A stretch of 64,000 nucleotides of DNA, taken from an uncultured Duncaniella sp. Its GTDB lineage: Bacteria; Bacteroidota; Bacteroidia; Bacteroidales; Muribaculaceae. The translations under genes and the position numbers were made by a program. The notes under the pieces are model-generated. The model saw only the letters and a list, made by a program, of their open reading frames with translations, had not been told where the DNA came from and did no database searches. Positions 16,461-27,525 of the stretch are shown here, one piece after another. Positions within the stretch are counted from its first letter, which is position 1. Each line of letters opens with the position of its first letter. Location of the stretch: NCBI GenBank assembly GCA_910589485.1, contig CAJUSW010000007.1:131126-195125 (forward strand), written 5' to 3'.

Positions 16461-17810
16461 TCAATAAGCTGAACCGGTGGTGCGACCCTTGATCTTGCCG
16501 TCCTTCATGAGACCGTCGTAGTGGTGCATCATGAGGTGGCTTTCGATCTGCTGGAGGGTGTCGAGCACTACGCCCACAAGAATGAGGAGCGATGTACCTC
16601 CGAAGAACTGTGCGAAGTTCTGGCTGATGCCGAAGAAGCGCGCAAAGGCGGGGAGGATTGCTACGATGCCGAGGAAGAGCGAACCAGGGAGTGTGATACG
16701 CGACATGATGGAGTCGAGATACTCGGCGGTCTTCTTACCGGGCTTCACACCGGGGATGAATCCGTTGTTGCGCTTCATGTCCTCGGCCATCTGGGTGGGA
16801 CGCACTGTGATGGCGGTGTAGAAGTAGGTGAAGGCAACAATGAGGATGAAGTAAACGAGGTTGTACCAGAAGCCGTTGATGTCAGAGAATGCCGCAGTGA
16901 ATCCGCTCGCGCCCTCAGAGCTGCTGAAACCAGCAAGGGTGATGGGGATGAACATGATGGCCTGGGCAAAGATGATAGGCATCACACCGGCTGCGTTGAC
17001 CTTGAGGGGGATGTACTGGCGTGCACCGCCGTACTGACGGTTGCCCACGATACGCTTGGCGTACTGGACGGGCACCTTGCGGGTACCCTGCACAAGCAGT
17101 ACGGCTCCGACGGTCACGGCAAACAGGAGGATGATCTCGACGATGAACATCACGAGACCGCCCTGGCTACCGGTAGCACCCGGGAGACGGCTTGTGAACT
17201 CGTAAAAGAGCGCTCCCGGGAGGCGGGCGATGATACCTACAAGGATTATGAAGGAGATACCATTGCCGATACCGCGGTCAGTGATGCGCTCACCGAGCCA
17301 CATGATGAACATGGATCCGGCGGCGAGGATGACCGTAAGGAACGCGATCGTCCAGAAGCCCATGTGGGCACCGCCTGTGGCGGCACTCACCTGGACCTGG
17401 AGATTTACGAGATAAGCAGGACCCTGGAGAAGGAGGATGAGCACAGTCAGGTAACGGGTGTACTGGCTGAGCTTCTGCCGTCCGCTCTCACCTTCGCGCT
17501 GCATCTTCTGGAATGAAGGGAGCACCATACCCAGGAGCTGTATCACGATTGACGCAGTGATGTAGGGCATGATACCGAGGGCGAAGATGGAGGCCTGGGA
17601 GAACGCACCGCCCGAGAACATGTCGAGCAGCTGCATGAGACCGCTTTTGTTGGTGAAGTTGGACAGGGCATCGAGGTCCTCGGGCGAAATGCCGGGGAGA
17701 ACCACGTAACAGCCGAGTCGGTACACGAGCACCAGCATAAGAGTCACAAGGATGCGCTTCCTGAGCTCCTCTATGGTCCAAATGTTACGGATTGTCTGAA
17801 TAAATCTCAT
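16461..17810 (-). CDS. secY: protein translocase subunit SecY
   Basis: A 449-residue channel subunit of the Sec translocon with ten predicted membrane helices. Family landmarks include RKRILVTLMLVLVYRLG near the start, MFSGGAFSQASIFALGIMPYITASI (plug/helix 2 region), and the cytosolic loop RTRKVPVQYAKR-like stretch (GTRKVPVQYAKRIVG) that contacts the ribosome and SecA. It starts 17 bases after rplO. Confidence 0.98.
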   Translation of the reverse strand: MRFIQTIRNIWTIEELRKRILVTLMLVLVYRLGCYVVLPGISPEDLDALSNFTNKSGLMQLLDMFSGGAFSQASIFALGIMPYITASIVIQLLGMVLPSFQKMQREGESGRQKLSQYTRYLTVLILLLQGPAYLVNLQVQVSAATGGAHMGFWTIAFLTVILAAGSMFIMWLGERITDRGIGNGISFIILVGIIARLPGALFYEFTSRLPGATGSQGGLVMFIVEIILLFAVTVGAVLLVQGTRKVPVQYAKRIVGNRQYGGARQYIPLKVNAAGVMPIIFAQAIMFIPITLAGFSSSEGASGFTAAFSDINGFWYNLVYFILIVAFTYFYTAITVRPTQMAEDMKRNNGFIPGVKPGKKTAEYLDSIMSRITLPGSLFLGIVAILPAFARFFGISQNFAQFFGGTSLLILVGVVLDTLQQIESHLMMHHYDGLMKDGKIKGRTTGSAY

Positions 17811-17827
17811 TGCGAGGGGGAGGGTTA

Positions 17828-18274
17828 TTAGATTTTAGTTACAGTGCCACCGGCTTCGGTGATGGCCTTTTCAGCGGCAGCCGAGAAAGCGTTGGCCACA
17901 ACCTCGATCTTCTTGGTGAGAGTACCGTTGGCGAGGATCTTGACGGGCTGCTTGCCGTTGACCATACCTGCGGCGATGAGCTCGGCGGGAGTGATCTTGT
18001 CAAGATTAGCGCTGGCGGCGAGAGTCTCGAGATCAGAGAGGTTGACAGCCTTGTACTCGGTGCGCTGGAGGGGCTTGAAACCGAATTTGGGGAGACGGCG
18101 CTGAAGGGGCATCTGGCCACCCTCGAAGCCGATCTTGCGGCTGTAGCCTGAGCGAGACTTGGCACCCTTGTGACCGCGGGTAGATGTACCACCCTTGCCG
18201 GAACCGGGACCGCGACCAATGCGGGTCTTCTTATGTACAGAACCTAAAGCAGGTTTCAGATTGCTTAAATCCAT
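17828..18274 (-). CDS. rplO: 50S ribosomal protein L15
   Basis: A 148-residue protein with the glycine/arginine-rich N-terminus typical of L15 ([20 protein letters not shown]) and a globular C-terminal half. Central to late 50S assembly. Positioned between rpmD and secY. Confidence 0.97.
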   Translation of the reverse strand: MDLSNLKPALGSVHKKTRIGRGPGSGKGGTSTRGHKGAKSRSGYSRKIGFEGGQMPLQRRLPKFGFKPLQRTEYKAVNLSDLETLAASANLDKITPAELIAAGMVNGKQPVKILANGTLTKKIEVVANAFSAAAEKAITEAGGTVTKI

Positions 18275-18297
18275 AGTAGTGTAAAGATTTTTAGAAA

Positions 18298-18477
18298 TTA
18301 GGCATTGGTCACTTCAACCAAGTGATGCACTGCTTTAACCATACCCATCACTGAGGGGGTGTCCTCGAGGACAACCGAGTGATGCATTTTCTTCAAACCG
18401 AGGGCATCGAGAGTGCGCTTCTGCACAGCGGGAGCGTTGATGCGGCTCTTAATCTGGGTGATTTTGATTTTTGCCAT
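18298..18477 (-). CDS. rpmD: 50S ribosomal protein L30
   Basis: A 59-residue protein read directly from the sequence: [20 protein letters not shown] at the start, then [20 protein letters not shown] and [14 protein letters not shown]. This is the L30 family, and the size matches the short bacterial form. It sits between rpsE and rplO with small gaps on both sides. Confidence 0.94.
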   Translation of the reverse strand: MAKIKITQIKSRINAPAVQKRTLDALGLKKMHHSVVLEDTPSVMGMVKAVHHLVEVTNA

Positions 18478-18492
18478 TGCGATTGGTGAAGA

Positions 18493-19011
18493 TTAGCCGT
18501 TAAACACTTTGTCGATAGAAATACCGCGGTTCTGAGCGACCTGGGCGGGTGAGCGCAGTTCGCCGAGGGCAGCGATGGTAGCCTTCACGAGGTTGTGGGG
18601 GTTAGACGAGCCCTTAGACTTACAGAGCACGTCGGTGATGCCCACGCTCTCGAGCACGGCACGCATAGCACCACCGGCCTTAACACCGGTACCGTGGCTT
18701 GCGGGCTTGATCACTACGAGCGATCCGCCAAACTTGGCCTCCTGCTCGTGAGGGATTGTGCCGTTGTGGACGGGAACCTTGATGAGGTTCTTCTTGGCAG
18801 CTTCAACGCCCTTGGCGATAGCGGCCTGTACTTCATTGGCTTTTCCGAGACCCCAACCAACGATGCCATTCTCATTGCCTACGACAACGATGGCAGCGAA
18901 AGTGAAGGTGCGGCCACCCTTGGTAACCTTGGTGACGCGGTTGATGGCAACGAGACGGTCGTGGAGCTCGATGTCGCCAGTGGACTTTACTTTGTTATTC
19001 TTAGATGCCAT
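18493..19011 (-). CDS. rpsE: 30S ribosomal protein S5
   Basis: A 172-residue protein with an N-terminal double-stranded RNA-binding-like domain ([21 protein letters not shown]) and the C-terminal S5 domain ([23 protein letters not shown]). It contributes to translational accuracy at the 30S entry channel. It starts 6 bases after rplR. Confidence 0.97.
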   Translation of the reverse strand: MASKNNKVKSTGDIELHDRLVAINRVTKVTKGGRTFTFAAIVVVGNENGIVGWGLGKANEVQAAIAKGVEAAKKNLIKVPVHNGTIPHEQEAKFGGSLVVIKPASHGTGVKAGGAMRAVLESVGITDVLCKSKGSSNPHNLVKATIAALGELRSPAQVAQNRGISIDKVFNG

Positions 19012-19017
19012 AATGAA

Positions 19018-19359
19018 TTAGAATTTGAGACCGCCATTGCGAGCGGCGTCAGCCAGTGATTTAACACGACCGTGGAAGAGGTATCCGTTGCGGTCAAAAA
19101 CGACTTCGGAGATGCCTGCGGCGATAGCCTTCTTGGCGATATCCTCGCCGACCTTAGCTGCGATTTCGCACTTGGTGCCTTCGGCGATACCCTTGGAAGA
19201 GGTAGCGCAGATGGTCTTGCCTGCGAGGTCGTCGATGAGCTGAACGTAAATCTGCTTGTTGCTGCGGAACACCGACATGCGGGGACGTGCTGCGGTGCCG
19301 GAAATCTTGCCGCGGATGCGGGCCTTGATTTTGTTTCTACGCTGTATCTTTGTAACCAT
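19018..19359 (-). CDS. rplR: 50S ribosomal protein L18
   Basis: A 113-residue 5S-rRNA-binding protein. Family features include [20 protein letters not shown], the [14 protein letters not shown] helix and the C-terminal [22 protein letters not shown] block. Located between rplF and rpsE. Confidence 0.97.
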   Translation of the reverse strand: MVTKIQRRNKIKARIRGKISGTAARPRMSVFRSNKQIYVQLIDDLAGKTICATSSKGIAEGTKCEIAAKVGEDIAKKAIAAGISEVVFDRNGYLFHGRVKSLADAARNGGLKF

Positions 19360-19376
19360 AGTTGTAGACGTTAAAA

Positions 19377-19934
19377 TTATTTAGCGCTTGCTGACTTACC
19401 AGACTTGCGACGGATAACTTCGCCCACAAACTTGATACCTTTACCCTTGTAGGGCTCGGGCTTGCGGAGTGAACGAATCTTAGCGCACACTTGACCGAGG
19501 AGCTGCTTGTCGTCGCTCTCGAGTATGATGAGCGGGTTCTTGTTGCGCTCGGTCTTAGCCTCTACCTTGATCTCGGGGGGAAGCTTTATATAGATGGCGT
19601 GGGAGAAGCCGAGCGAGAGCTCGAGTACCTGGCCGGTGGAAGCTGCGCGGTAACCTACGCCTACGAGTTCCATTTCTTTGCGGTAACCGGTGGATACGCC
19701 TACGACCATGTTGTGGATGAGGGCGCGGAAGAGTCCGTGCTGAGCGCGGTGCTCGCGGTCGTCAGAGGGGCGGGTTACGTGAACGTGTCCGTCCTCTACC
19801 TTAACTTCGAGATCGGGGTTGACTTTCTGGGTGAGGGTGCCCTTGGGGCCCTTCACGGTGACTACGTTGTCCTGGTCGATGGTGACGGTAACACCAGCGG
19901 GAATCTCAATGGGAGCTTTACCTATACGTGACAT
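19377..19934 (-). CDS. rplF: 50S ribosomal protein L6
   Basis: A 185-residue protein built of two similar L6 domains. [17 protein letters not shown] is the family start, and [24 protein letters not shown] sequence ([13 protein letters not shown]) is the conserved C-terminal rRNA-binding loop. It contacts the sarcin-ricin region and the L12 stalk base. Confidence 0.97.
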   Translation of the reverse strand: MSRIGKAPIEIPAGVTVTIDQDNVVTVKGPKGTLTQKVNPDLEVKVEDGHVHVTRPSDDREHRAQHGLFRALIHNMVVGVSTGYRKEMELVGVGYRAASTGQVLELSLGFSHAIYIKLPPEIKVEAKTERNKNPLIILESDDKQLLGQVCAKIRSLRKPEPYKGKGIKFVGEVIRRKSGKSASAK

Positions 19935-19954
19935 GTTATATTCCTCCTATTAGA

Positions 19955-20353
19955 TTAGTAAACGTAGCAAAGGACCTCGCCACCAATCTTGAGGTCGCGG
20001 GCCTTCTTGTTAGTCATCACGCCCTTGGAAGTAGAAAGGATGGCGATGCCGAGTCCGTTCAGTACGCGGGGCATATCTTTGTAACCGGTGTAACGGCGAA
20101 GACCCGGGCGCGACACGCGCTGGAGGTCTTTGATTGCATTGACCTTGTCGATGGGGTCATACTTGAGGGCGATCTTGATGATGCCGGCGGGATTTTCGCC
20201 TTCCTCGAACTTGTAGTTGAGGATGTAGCCTTGGTCGAAGAGGATCTTGGTGATCTCCTTCTTCAAGTTTGAGGCAGGAATCTCGACCACGCGGTGGTTA
20301 GCCTTGATTGCGTTCCTCAATCTTGTCAGATAATCTGCGATAGGATCAGTCAT
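19955..20353 (-). CDS. rpsH: 30S ribosomal protein S8
   Basis: A 132-residue protein binding 16S helix 21. TDPIADYLTRLRNAIKA at the start and the C-terminal KGVMTNKKARDLKIGGEVLCYV are diagnostic. S8 is the known translational repressor of the spc operon in E. coli. A 353-base non-coding, hairpin-rich spacer separates it from rpsN here, which may be relevant to its control. Confidence 0.97.
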   Translation of the reverse strand: MTDPIADYLTRLRNAIKANHRVVEIPASNLKKEITKILFDQGYILNYKFEEGENPAGIIKIALKYDPIDKVNAIKDLQRVSRPGLRRYTGYKDMPRVLNGLGIAILSTSKGVMTNKKARDLKIGGEVLCYVY

Positions 20354-20706
20354 TTGAAAAATTGTTTAAATTGATTGGGGAGTATCCCAACAATATTTAA
20401 TACTCACTGTGAATTTTCAGAGCGGGAGGAGAAAGCCGGACCGCTTGCCGGCCCCTCGCCCACGATGCGGGGGAGGGAGACGCGGACTTCAGGGTAAGAG
20501 GTCCGTCGAGGGGAGTGGATGATTGATTAAGCCTCGGGGTGTCGACCGGCCGCAGACTGCGCCGGGGTGAGGAGGCCGCTTTAGGTGGGCGGCCGATCTG
20601 CTCGGCGCTGATACTGCTTAGAGATAACGGGGTCTCGGGCCGTCGACTCTCGGCTTTTTAGAGGGAGGTGCCGCATCGCTGGGCGCGGGCACCGTAAGGG
20701 GCGATA
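20354..20706 (-). other. long structured spacer between rpsN and rpsH
   Basis: 353 bases without a gene in an operon where most gaps are under 30. It is GC-rich and carries several small inverted repeats: 20435-20452 (GCCGG/CCGGC), 20483-20505 (CGGAC/GTCCG), 20546-20565 (CCGG..CCGG enclosing GCA/TGC) and 20574-20594 (GGCCGC/GCGGCC). Such a run of stems suggests a folded RNA, possibly a regulatory target or processing site. No ORF with family character lies here. Confidence 0.45.
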
Positions 20707-21018
20707 TTACCAGGATGCTTTCTTGACGCCGGGGATAAGGCCAGCCGATGCCATCTCGCGGAACTGAATACGCGAGATACCGAACTGACGGATGTATCCT
20801 TTGGGACGGCCTGTGATGGAGCAGCGGTTGTGGAGGCGGATGGGATTGCTGTTCTTGGGAAGCGACTGGAGTTTCTGTGCGGCCTCGTAGGCTTCGTCAC
20901 GGTTCTCCTCGTTGACTCCGGAATTAACAATCTTCTTGAGCTCGGCACGCTTCTGGGCGTACTTGGCGGCAAGACGGGCGCGCTTCACTTCGCGGGCCTT
21001 CATTGATTCTTTAGCCAT
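20707..21018 (-). CDS. rpsN: 30S ribosomal protein S14
   Basis: A 103-residue protein of the zinc-free (long) S14 type: [21 protein letters not shown] at the start and [20 protein letters not shown] with the C-terminal [15 protein letters not shown]. The region around 34-42 (GVNEENRDE) looks slightly longer than in relatives I recall. It lies between rplE and the long spacer. Confidence 0.96.
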   Translation of the reverse strand: MAKESMKAREVKRARLAAKYAQKRAELKKIVNSGVNEENRDEAYEAAQKLQSLPKNSNPIRLHNRCSITGRPKGYIRQFGISRIQFREMASAGLIPGVKKASW

Positions 21019-21027
21019 AGGGGATGC

Positions 21028-21579
21028 TTAGTTTTTAGCGTTCTTGAAAGGGAGACCAAATTCCTTGAGCAGAGCGTAACCCTCTTCGTCGGTGTTGGCC
21101 GATGTAACGAAGGTGATGTTCATACCCATGAGCTTGTTGATAGCGTCGATGTTGATCTCGGGGAAGATAATCTGCTCGGTGATGCCGAGGGTGTAGTTAC
21201 CGCGGCCGTCGAGCTTGCTCTCGATACCCTTGAAGTCACGGATGCGGGGGAGGGCAACGCGGACGAGTCTCTCAAGGAACTCGTACATCTTCTCGCGACG
21301 GAGGGTGACCATCACGCCGATGGGCATCTTCTTACGGAGCTTGAAGTTAGAGATATCCTTGCGGGAAAGGGTTGCAACGGCTTTCTGACCGGTGATGGCA
21401 GTGAGCTCGTTGATGGCGGTCTCGATGAGTTTCTTATCCTGGGTAGCTGCACCGAGGCCCTGGTTGATGACGATCTTCTTCAACTTGGGGACCTGCATGG
21501 GGGTGGTGTAGCTGAACTTTTCGGTGAGGGCGGGAACGATGCGTTCCTGATAGTCCTTCTTAACAGTCTGGTGGCTCAT
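21028..21579 (-). CDS. rplE: 50S ribosomal protein L5
   Basis: A 183-residue 5S-rRNA-binding protein of the central protuberance. The family stretches [34 protein letters not shown] and [10 protein letters not shown] are present. Its ATG shares one base with the stop of rplX, a sign of coupled translation. Confidence 0.97.
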   Translation of the reverse strand: MSHQTVKKDYQERIVPALTEKFSYTTPMQVPKLKKIVINQGLGAATQDKKLIETAINELTAITGQKAVATLSRKDISNFKLRKKMPIGVMVTLRREKMYEFLERLVRVALPRIRDFKGIESKLDGRGNYTLGITEQIIFPEINIDAINKLMGMNITFVTSANTDEEGYALLKEFGLPFKNAKN

Positions 21580-21896
21580 TACTTAATTTCCTCTCCTGAT
21601 TTTTTAGAAATGCGGATGACTTTGCCATTCTCGCGGCGGATGCTGATGCGGGTAGGCTTGCCCGACTTGGGGTCGATCAAGGCGATATTGGAGATGGCGA
21701 TGGGGGCTTCCATTTTGATGAGGCCACCCTGGGGGTGCTGAGCGTTGGGCTTGGTGGCTTTGGTAACCATGTTTACACCTTCCACGATTGCCTTCTGCTT
21801 CTGCACGAGGACTTTAAGCACACGGCCCTCTTTGCCGCGGTCTTCACCTGCGAGCACATAGACAATGTCGCCTTTTTTGATGTGTAACTTATGCAT
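21579..21896 (-). CDS. rplX: 50S ribosomal protein L24
   Basis: A 105-residue KOW-domain protein that starts 50S assembly. [23 protein letters not shown] is the KOW motif, and the C-terminal [20 protein letters not shown] fits the family. It overlaps rplE by one base. Confidence 0.97.
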   Translation of the reverse strand: MHKLHIKKGDIVYVLAGEDRGKEGRVLKVLVQKQKAIVEGVNMVTKATKPNAQHPQGGLIKMEAPIAISNIALIDPKSGKPTRISIRRENGKVIRISKKSGEEIK

Positions 21897-21925
21897 TACT
21901 TTAAAGTATTTGACGGGATTGATGA

Positions 21926-22294
21926 TTAGAGGACTTCGGGTGCGAGTGACACGATCTTCATCTGGTTGGCGGCGCGGAGTTCGCGGGCAACGGGGCCGAA
22001 GATACGGGTTCCACGGAGCTCACCGGCATTGTTGAGGAGCACGCAAGCGTTGTCGTCGAAGCGGATGTAGGAACCGTCGGGACGGCGGATCTCCTTCTTG
22101 GTGCGGACAACAACTGCCTTGGATACAGTACCCTTCTTAACGTCGGACGAGGGGATGACACTCTTGACGGATACCACGATGATGTCGCCTACTGAAGCGT
22201 AGCGACGGCCGGTTCCACCCAGTACGTGGATGCAGAGTGCTTCCTTGGCACCGCTGTTGTCGGCCACAGTTAAACGGCTTTCGGTCTGTATCAT
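21926..22294 (-). CDS. rplN: 50S ribosomal protein L14
   Basis: A 122-residue protein at the subunit interface. [20 protein letters not shown], the [22 protein letters not shown] core and the [11 protein letters not shown] block are diagnostic. Four bases separate it from rpsQ. Confidence 0.97.
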   Translation of the reverse strand: MIQTESRLTVADNSGAKEALCIHVLGGTGRRYASVGDIIVVSVKSVIPSSDVKKGTVSKAVVVRTKKEIRRPDGSYIRFDDNACVLLNNAGELRGTRIFGPVARELRAANQMKIVSLAPEVL

Positions 22295-22297
22295 AGC

Positions 22298-22555
22298 TTA
22301 CTTCACTTTTTCGATGATTTCTACCAGACGCCAACGCTTGGTCTTGGAGAGGGGACGGGTCTCCATGAGGCGAACAGTATCGCCGACGGAGCACTCGTTC
22401 TTCTCGTCGTGGGCGTGATATTTCTTGGTCTTGTTGACGAACTTACCGTAGATGGGATGCTTCTCCTTCCATTTCACCATGACGGTGATGGTCTTGTCGC
22501 CCTTGTTGCTGGAAACAACCCCGATGCGTTCTTTTCTTAAATTTCTCTTTTCCAT
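22298..22555 (-). CDS. rpsQ: 30S ribosomal protein S17
   Basis: An 85-residue OB-fold protein and early 16S binder. [19 protein letters not shown] and the [27 protein letters not shown] block match the family. Located between rpmC and rplN. Confidence 0.97.
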   Translation of the reverse strand: MEKRNLRKERIGVVSSNKGDKTITVMVKWKEKHPIYGKFVNKTKKYHAHDEKNECSVGDTVRLMETRPLSKTKRWRLVEIIEKVK

Positions 22556-22569
22556 TTCTGAGGGGTGAG

Positions 22570-22767
22570 TTATTTGTTATTGAGTTCGCGCATGCGCAGT
22601 TCGGTCATTACGCGGGCGATAGCCTTACGGGCATGTGTAATCTTGGCGGGGCTGTCAAGGGGCGAGATAGCGTGGTTGATCTGAAGCTGGGCATAGTCCT
22701 TCTTCATCTCGGCCAGACGGTCGCGGAGATCCTTGGTTGAAACCTCGGTATATGTCTCTTTCTTCAT
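22570..22767 (-). CDS. rpmC: 50S ribosomal protein L29
   Basis: A 65-residue two-helix protein at the exit tunnel ([24 protein letters not shown], then a [19 protein letters not shown] helix). It is one of the docking points for trigger factor and SRP. Six bases from rplP. Confidence 0.96.
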   Translation of the reverse strand: MKKETYTEVSTKDLRDRLAEMKKDYAQLQINHAISPLDSPAKITHARKAIARVMTELRMRELNNK

Positions 22768-22773
22768 GATGGC

Positions 22774-23205
<432 letters not shown>

Positions 23206-23230
23206 TGTAATGTTGAATCAATTGGTGGGT

Positions 23231-23968
23231 TTAACGGTTGTTTTTGGGCTTACGGAAACCACCGCGACGGGGAGCGCGGTCGGAACCAGCGGCACCGCGA
23301 GACTCTTTCTGAGGATTGGTGTACTGGGGAGCGAGGTCACGCTTGCCGTAAACCTCACCACGGCAGATCCATACCTTCACGCCTACTACACCTACCTTGG
23401 TGTGTGCCTCTACGAGAGCGTAGTCGATGTCGGCACGGAGGGTGTGGAGGGGAGTACGGCCTTCCTTGAACATCTCGGAGCGAGCCATTTCAGCGCCGTT
23501 GAGACGGCCGGATACCTGAACCTTGATGCCCTCGGCACCTGCACGCATTGTAGCGGCAACTGCCATCTTTACGGCACGGCGGTAGGCGATCTTGCCTTCG
23601 ATCTGACGGGCGATGTTGGCGGCAACGATCTGGGCGTCGAGCTCAGGGCGTTTTACCTCGTAGATGTTGATCTGTACATCCTTGTCAGTGATTTTCTTGA
23701 GCTCTTCCTTCAGCTTGTCGACCTCCTGGCCGCCCTTGCCGATGATGAGGCCGGGGCGTGAGGTGCACACGGTGATGGTGATGAGCTTCATGGTGCGCTC
23801 GATTACGATGCGCGAAACGCTTGATTTAGCAAGGCGGACATTAAGATACTTGCGGAGTTTGGAGTCCTCGAGCAGAGTATCGCCGTAGTTTTTACCGCCA
23901 TACCAGTTAGAGTCCCATCCACGGATAACTCCCAAGCGATTGCTAATTGGATTTACTTTCTGTCCCAT
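23231..23968 (-). CDS. rpsC: 30S ribosomal protein S3
   Basis: A 245-residue protein with an N-terminal KH domain (about 60-110, [22 protein letters not shown] with the GxxG loop) and the S3 C-terminal domain ([31 protein letters not shown]). The tail beyond 215 is basic and disordered ([17 protein letters not shown]). It forms part of the mRNA entry helicase of the 30S. Confidence 0.97.
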   Translation of the reverse strand: MGQKVNPISNRLGVIRGWDSNWYGGKNYGDTLLEDSKLRKYLNVRLAKSSVSRIVIERTMKLITITVCTSRPGLIIGKGGQEVDKLKEELKKITDKDVQINIYEVKRPELDAQIVAANIARQIEGKIAYRRAVKMAVAATMRAGAEGIKVQVSGRLNGAEMARSEMFKEGRTPLHTLRADIDYALVEAHTKVGVVGVKVWICRGEVYGKRDLAPQYTNPQKESRGAAGSDRAPRRGGFRKPKNNR

Positions 23969-23971
23969 TTG

Positions 23972-24376
23972 TTAAGCGTTTTTATTTTCAATTGTGTCAA
24001 CAATCAATGTGACATGGTTAGCGCGTTTGCGAATGCGGTAGCCACGGCCCTGGGGGGCGGGACGAAGGCGCTTGAGCATGGGAGCGCAACCCACCATGAT
24101 GGTGGATACGTAGAGCTCGCCAGCGTCGGCTTTGCGATCGTTTTTAGCTTCCCAGTTTGCGATGGCTGAGCGGAGGAGCTTTTCGAGACGGGCAGCAGCC
24201 TCCTTGTTGGAGAACTTCAGGATGCCGAGAGCACGGTTTACTTCGACGCCACGGATGATGTCAGCGACAAGGCGCATCTTGCGGGGCGAAGTGGGGACGT
24301 TGAGCAGCTTAGCGAACGCGATGTTCTTCTGCTCGGCTTTCCTGAGGTCGGCTGAATTTCTTTTTCTTACACCCAT
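23972..24376 (-). CDS. rplV: 50S ribosomal protein L22
   Basis: A 134-residue protein whose extended loop lines the exit tunnel. [18 protein letters not shown] and the [25 protein letters not shown] loop are typical. It starts 55 bases downstream of rpsS, one of the longer normal gaps in this operon, with an AT-rich spacer. Confidence 0.97.
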   Translation of the reverse strand: MGVRKRNSADLRKAEQKNIAFAKLLNVPTSPRKMRLVADIIRGVEVNRALGILKFSNKEAAARLEKLLRSAIANWEAKNDRKADAGELYVSTIMVGCAPMLKRLRPAPQGRGYRIRKRANHVTLIVDTIENKNA

Positions 24377-24431
24377 TTTATTTTAATTCTTTTCTTTTTT
24401 ACAAATGAATTATTTATATCAGGGCCCTTGA

Positions 24432-24701
24432 TTATTTCTTGCGATTACCGGAGTGACCGCGGAAAGTGCGCGTGGGAGCGAACTCTCCGAGCTTATGGCC
24501 AACCATGTTCTCAGTAACGTAGACAGGGATAAACTTGTTGCCGTTGTGTACGGCGAAGGTGTGACCGACGAACTCGGGTGCTATCATGGAGGCGCGGCTC
24601 CAAGTCTTGATTACAGACTTCTTGCCGGTCTCATCCATAGCGGCCACCTTCTTCTCAAGCTTAACGCTGATAAACGGGCCTTTTTTCAATGAACGACTCA
24701 T
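24432..24701 (-). CDS. rpsS: 30S ribosomal protein S19
   Basis: An 89-residue head protein paired with S13. [19 protein letters not shown] and the C-terminal [20 protein letters not shown] are diagnostic. It lies between rplB and rplV. Confidence 0.97.
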   Translation of the reverse strand: MSRSLKKGPFISVKLEKKVAAMDETGKKSVIKTWSRASMIAPEFVGHTFAVHNGNKFIPVYVTENMVGHKLGEFAPTRTFRGHSGNRKK

Positions 24702-24727
24702 AGAGATGTTGCTTGGTTTAAATCAGA

Positions 24728-25555
24728 TTACTTCTTTCTTCTTTCGATAATGTACTTCGAAGAATGCTTCTTCGGGGCACGAGTCTTGAGACCCTTAGCA
24801 TAGAGGCCCTTGCGTGAGCGGGGATGACCACCGGAAGCACGACCTTCGCCACCACCCATGGGGTGATCGACAGGGTTCATGACAACGCCACGGTTGCGGG
24901 GGCGACGGCCGAGCCAGCGTGAACGACCGGCCTTACCGGAACGCTCGAGTGAATGCTCGGAGTTGCCTACGACACCGACGGTGGCACGGCACTCGGCAAG
25001 AATCTTGCGAGTCTCGCCTGAAGGTAATTTGACGATTGCATAGGCGCCTTCGCGGGAGATCAGCTGGGCGAATGTGCCGGCTGAGCGGGCCATGAAGGCA
25101 CCCTGACCGGGACGCAACTCAATGTTGTGGACGAGTGTACCTACGGGGATGTTGGCCAGGGGGAGGCAGTTGCCTACCTCGGGCTGGGCATCGGGGCCCG
25201 ACAGGAGCACGTCGCCGACGTTCAAGCCGTTGGGTGCAATGATATAAGCTTTTGCGCCATCCTTGTAGAAGAGAAGAGCGATACGGGCCGAACGGTTAGG
25301 ATCGTACTCGATGGTCTTCACTACAGCGGGGACGCCGTCCTTATTTCTCTTAAAGTCTATGAAGCGGTATTTGCGCTTGTGGCCACCACCAAGGTAGCGG
25401 GTGGTGAGGTGACCTTCGGCGTTACGACCGCCGGAAGCCCTTTTGCCGACTGTAAGAGATTTTTCCGGTGTTGTAGCAGTGATGGTACCTTTGAAAACAC
25501 CGATAACCTTGTGACGCTGCCCAGGAGTTGTGGGCTTAAATTTTCTTACTGCCAT
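24728..25555 (-). CDS. rplB: 50S ribosomal protein L2
   Basis: A 275-residue protein needed for subunit joining and peptidyl transferase structure. [17 protein letters not shown] fixes the ATG at 25555; a longer in-frame start adds 45 unrelated residues from inside rplW. The conserved [23 protein letters not shown] block, with the important His, is present. Confidence 0.97.
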   Translation of the reverse strand: MAVRKFKPTTPGQRHKVIGVFKGTITATTPEKSLTVGKRASGGRNAEGHLTTRYLGGGHKRKYRFIDFKRNKDGVPAVVKTIEYDPNRSARIALLFYKDGAKAYIIAPNGLNVGDVLLSGPDAQPEVGNCLPLANIPVGTLVHNIELRPGQGAFMARSAGTFAQLISREGAYAIVKLPSGETRKILAECRATVGVVGNSEHSLERSGKAGRSRWLGRRPRNRGVVMNPVDHPMGGGEGRASGGHPRSRKGLYAKGLKTRAPKKHSSKYIIERRKK

Positions 25556-25562
25556 GTTATTC

Positions 25563-25853
25563 TTAGATGTTGCTGTAGAAGTCAATGTTCTGACCGTCGG
25601 CAAGGTCCACGATGGCTTTCTTCCAGGCTGCGGTCTTGCCACGGAGCAGACCGCTCTTGGTCCAGCGGGACTTGTTCTTGGAACGGACATTGATTGTGTT
25701 GACGCGGGTTACTTTCACGCCGTAGAGGTTCTCTACGAGGGCCTTGATCTGGTACTTGTTAGCCTCGGGAGAAACCATGAAGGTATAGCGGTTGAGCTTC
25801 TCGGTGAGATTGCTCGCCTTCTCGGTAACGATGGGTTTGATTGAGATTTCCAT
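25563..25853 (-). CDS. rplW: 50S ribosomal protein L23
   Basis: A 96-residue protein at the tunnel exit and docking site for trigger factor and [24 protein letters not shown] is the family N-terminus, and [19 protein letters not shown] follows the loop. Its stop is 7 bases from the rplB start. Confidence 0.96.
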   Translation of the reverse strand: MEISIKPIVTEKASNLTEKLNRYTFMVSPEANKYQIKALVENLYGVKVTRVNTINVRSKNKSRWTKSGLLRGKTAAWKKAIVDLADGQNIDFYSNI

Positions 25854-25882
25854 TGTGTACTGTAGTTTTCTCGGTGAGGTTA

Positions 25883-26503
25883 TTAAAGTTTATTAACGCA
25901 CTCAAGGCTGCTCTCGGTGAGGATCACAGCGTTGGAGTTCATGATCGCATATGTGTTGAGGTCACATGCAACCATGGTTTTTGCGTCGGGCACATTTCGG
26001 GCTGACAAAGTTACGTTTTTATTGTCAGAAGGTAAAACGAGGAGTACCTTTTTGCCGTCAACTTTAAGATTTTTAGCAATATTTATAAAATCTTTAGTCT
26101 TGGGTGCCTCGAAATTGAAGTCCTCGACTACGATGAGCTGGCTGTCCTGCACCTTGTAGGTGAGAGCGCTCTTGCGGGCGAGTGACTTTACTTTCTTATT
26201 CAACTTGAAACGATAGTCACGGGGACGGGGACCGAACACGCGGCCACCGCCGACGAGTACAGGCGAGTTGATGTCACCGATACGGCTGCCGCCGCCACCC
26301 TTCTGCTTGTGGAGCTTGCGGGTCGAACCGGAGACTTCGCTACGTTCCTTGGACTTGTGAGTACCCTGACGCTGGTTGGCGAGGTACTGCTTCACATCGA
26401 GATAAACGGCATGCTCGTTGGCATCGACTGCGAACACCTCGTCGGCGAGCTGGGCCTTGCGGCCGGTATCCTCACCTTTGATATTGTAGATTGCGACTTC
26501 CAT
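25883..26503 (-). CDS. rplD: 50S ribosomal protein L4
   Basis: A 206-residue protein whose loop ([32 protein letters not shown]) reaches into the exit tunnel. L4 autoregulates the S10 operon in E. coli. Its start shares one base with the stop of rplC. Confidence 0.97.
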   Translation of the reverse strand: MEVAIYNIKGEDTGRKAQLADEVFAVDANEHAVYLDVKQYLANQRQGTHKSKERSEVSGSTRKLHKQKGGGGSRIGDINSPVLVGGGRVFGPRPRDYRFKLNKKVKSLARKSALTYKVQDSQLIVVEDFNFEAPKTKDFINIAKNLKVDGKKVLLVLPSDNKNVTLSARNVPDAKTMVACDLNTYAIMNSNAVILTESSLECVNKL

Positions 26504-27120
26504 TATTTCTCAATTAAGACGATTGAACCTTTGCTTCCGGGGATAGAACCCTTGATGAGGAGTACGTTGTGCTCGGGAAGCACCTTAACTACGCGGAGGT
26601 TTTGGATGGTAACCTTCTCGTTGCCCATCTGGCCTGCCATGCGCATTCCCTTGAACACCTTTGCGGGGTAAGAACAAGCACCTACCGAACCGGGGGCGCG
26701 GAGGCGGTTGTGCTGACCGTGGGTCGACTGGCCTACGCCGCCGAATCCATGACGCTTAACTACGCCCTGGTAACCCTTACCCTTGGAGGTTCCCTGGATG
26801 TCTACGAAGTCGTCTTCGCTGAAGAGGTCAACGGTGAGGGTGTCACCGAGCTTAACTTCTTCGCCAAATCCTTTGAACTCGGCCAAGTGGCGCTGGGGAG
26901 TTACTCCGGCCTTCTTGAAGTGTCCGGCCATGGGGTTGGTTGTGTGCTTCTCTTTCTTGTCCTCGAAGCCGATCTGAACGGCGGCATAGCCGTCCTTGTC
27001 AACCGTTTTCACTTGAGTAACTACGCAGGGGCCTACTTCGATAACAGTGCACGGCACGTTCTTGCCGTCGGCACTGAAAACGGATGTCATTCCGATTTTC
27101 TTTCCTAATAATCCTGGCAT
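26503..27120 (-). CDS. rplC: 50S ribosomal protein L3
   Basis: A 205-residue early 50S assembly protein. [19 protein letters not shown] is the start, and the loop near the peptidyl transferase centre ([23 protein letters not shown]) is intact. Confidence 0.97.
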   Translation of the reverse strand: MPGLLGKKIGMTSVFSADGKNVPCTVIEVGPCVVTQVKTVDKDGYAAVQIGFEDKKEKHTTNPMAGHFKKAGVTPQRHLAEFKGFGEEVKLGDTLTVDLFSEDDFVDIQGTSKGKGYQGVVKRHGFGGVGQSTHGQHNRLRAPGSVGACSYPAKVFKGMRMAGQMGNEKVTIQNLRVVKVLPEHNVLLIKGSIPGSKGSIVLIEK

Positions 27121-27198
27121 TTCTCTTTGATTTAGAAAATGTGAACTGATTGTTTGTGTTACTTAAATCCTTTTGTGGTTTGATACCTGAGCGGTGGA

Positions 27199-27504
27199 TT
27201 AGACCTTGATCTCCACTTCTACACCGGAGGGGAGCTCGAGCTTCATGAGAGCGTCGACTGTCTTGCCGGTCGAGTTGTGGATGTCAATCAAGCGCTTGTA
27301 GCTCGAGAGCTGGAACTGCTCGCGCGACTTCTTGTTGACGAAGGTTGAGCGATTGACGGTGAACACACGACGGTGGGTGGGCAGGGGGATAGGCCCGCTG
27401 ATCACTGCGCCGGTGGCCTTAACGGTCTTCACAATCTTCTCGGCCGACTTGTCAACCAGGTTGTAGTCGTAGGACTTAAGTTTGATTCTGATTGTTTGAT
27501 CCAT
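27199..27504 (-). CDS. rpsJ: 30S ribosomal protein S10
   Basis: A 101-residue protein of the 30S head and also the NusE transcription factor in antitermination. [21 protein letters not shown] and the [17 protein letters not shown] loop are conserved. It follows fusA by 22 bases, so the str and S10 gene clusters are probably joined here as one unit. The 78-base spacer after it holds no clear promoter. Confidence 0.97.
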   Translation of the reverse strand: MDQTIRIKLKSYDYNLVDKSAEKIVKTVKATGAVISGPIPLPTHRRVFTVNRSTFVNKKSREQFQLSSYKRLIDIHNSTGKTVDALMKLELPSGVEVEIKV

Positions 27505-27525
27505 ATTGTTAGTTGAATGAAAGTG

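Noticed and set aside
16521..17516. A 331-codon plus-strand frame opposite secY
   Set aside because: Shadow of SecY; the hydrophobic pattern is seen only on the minus strand.
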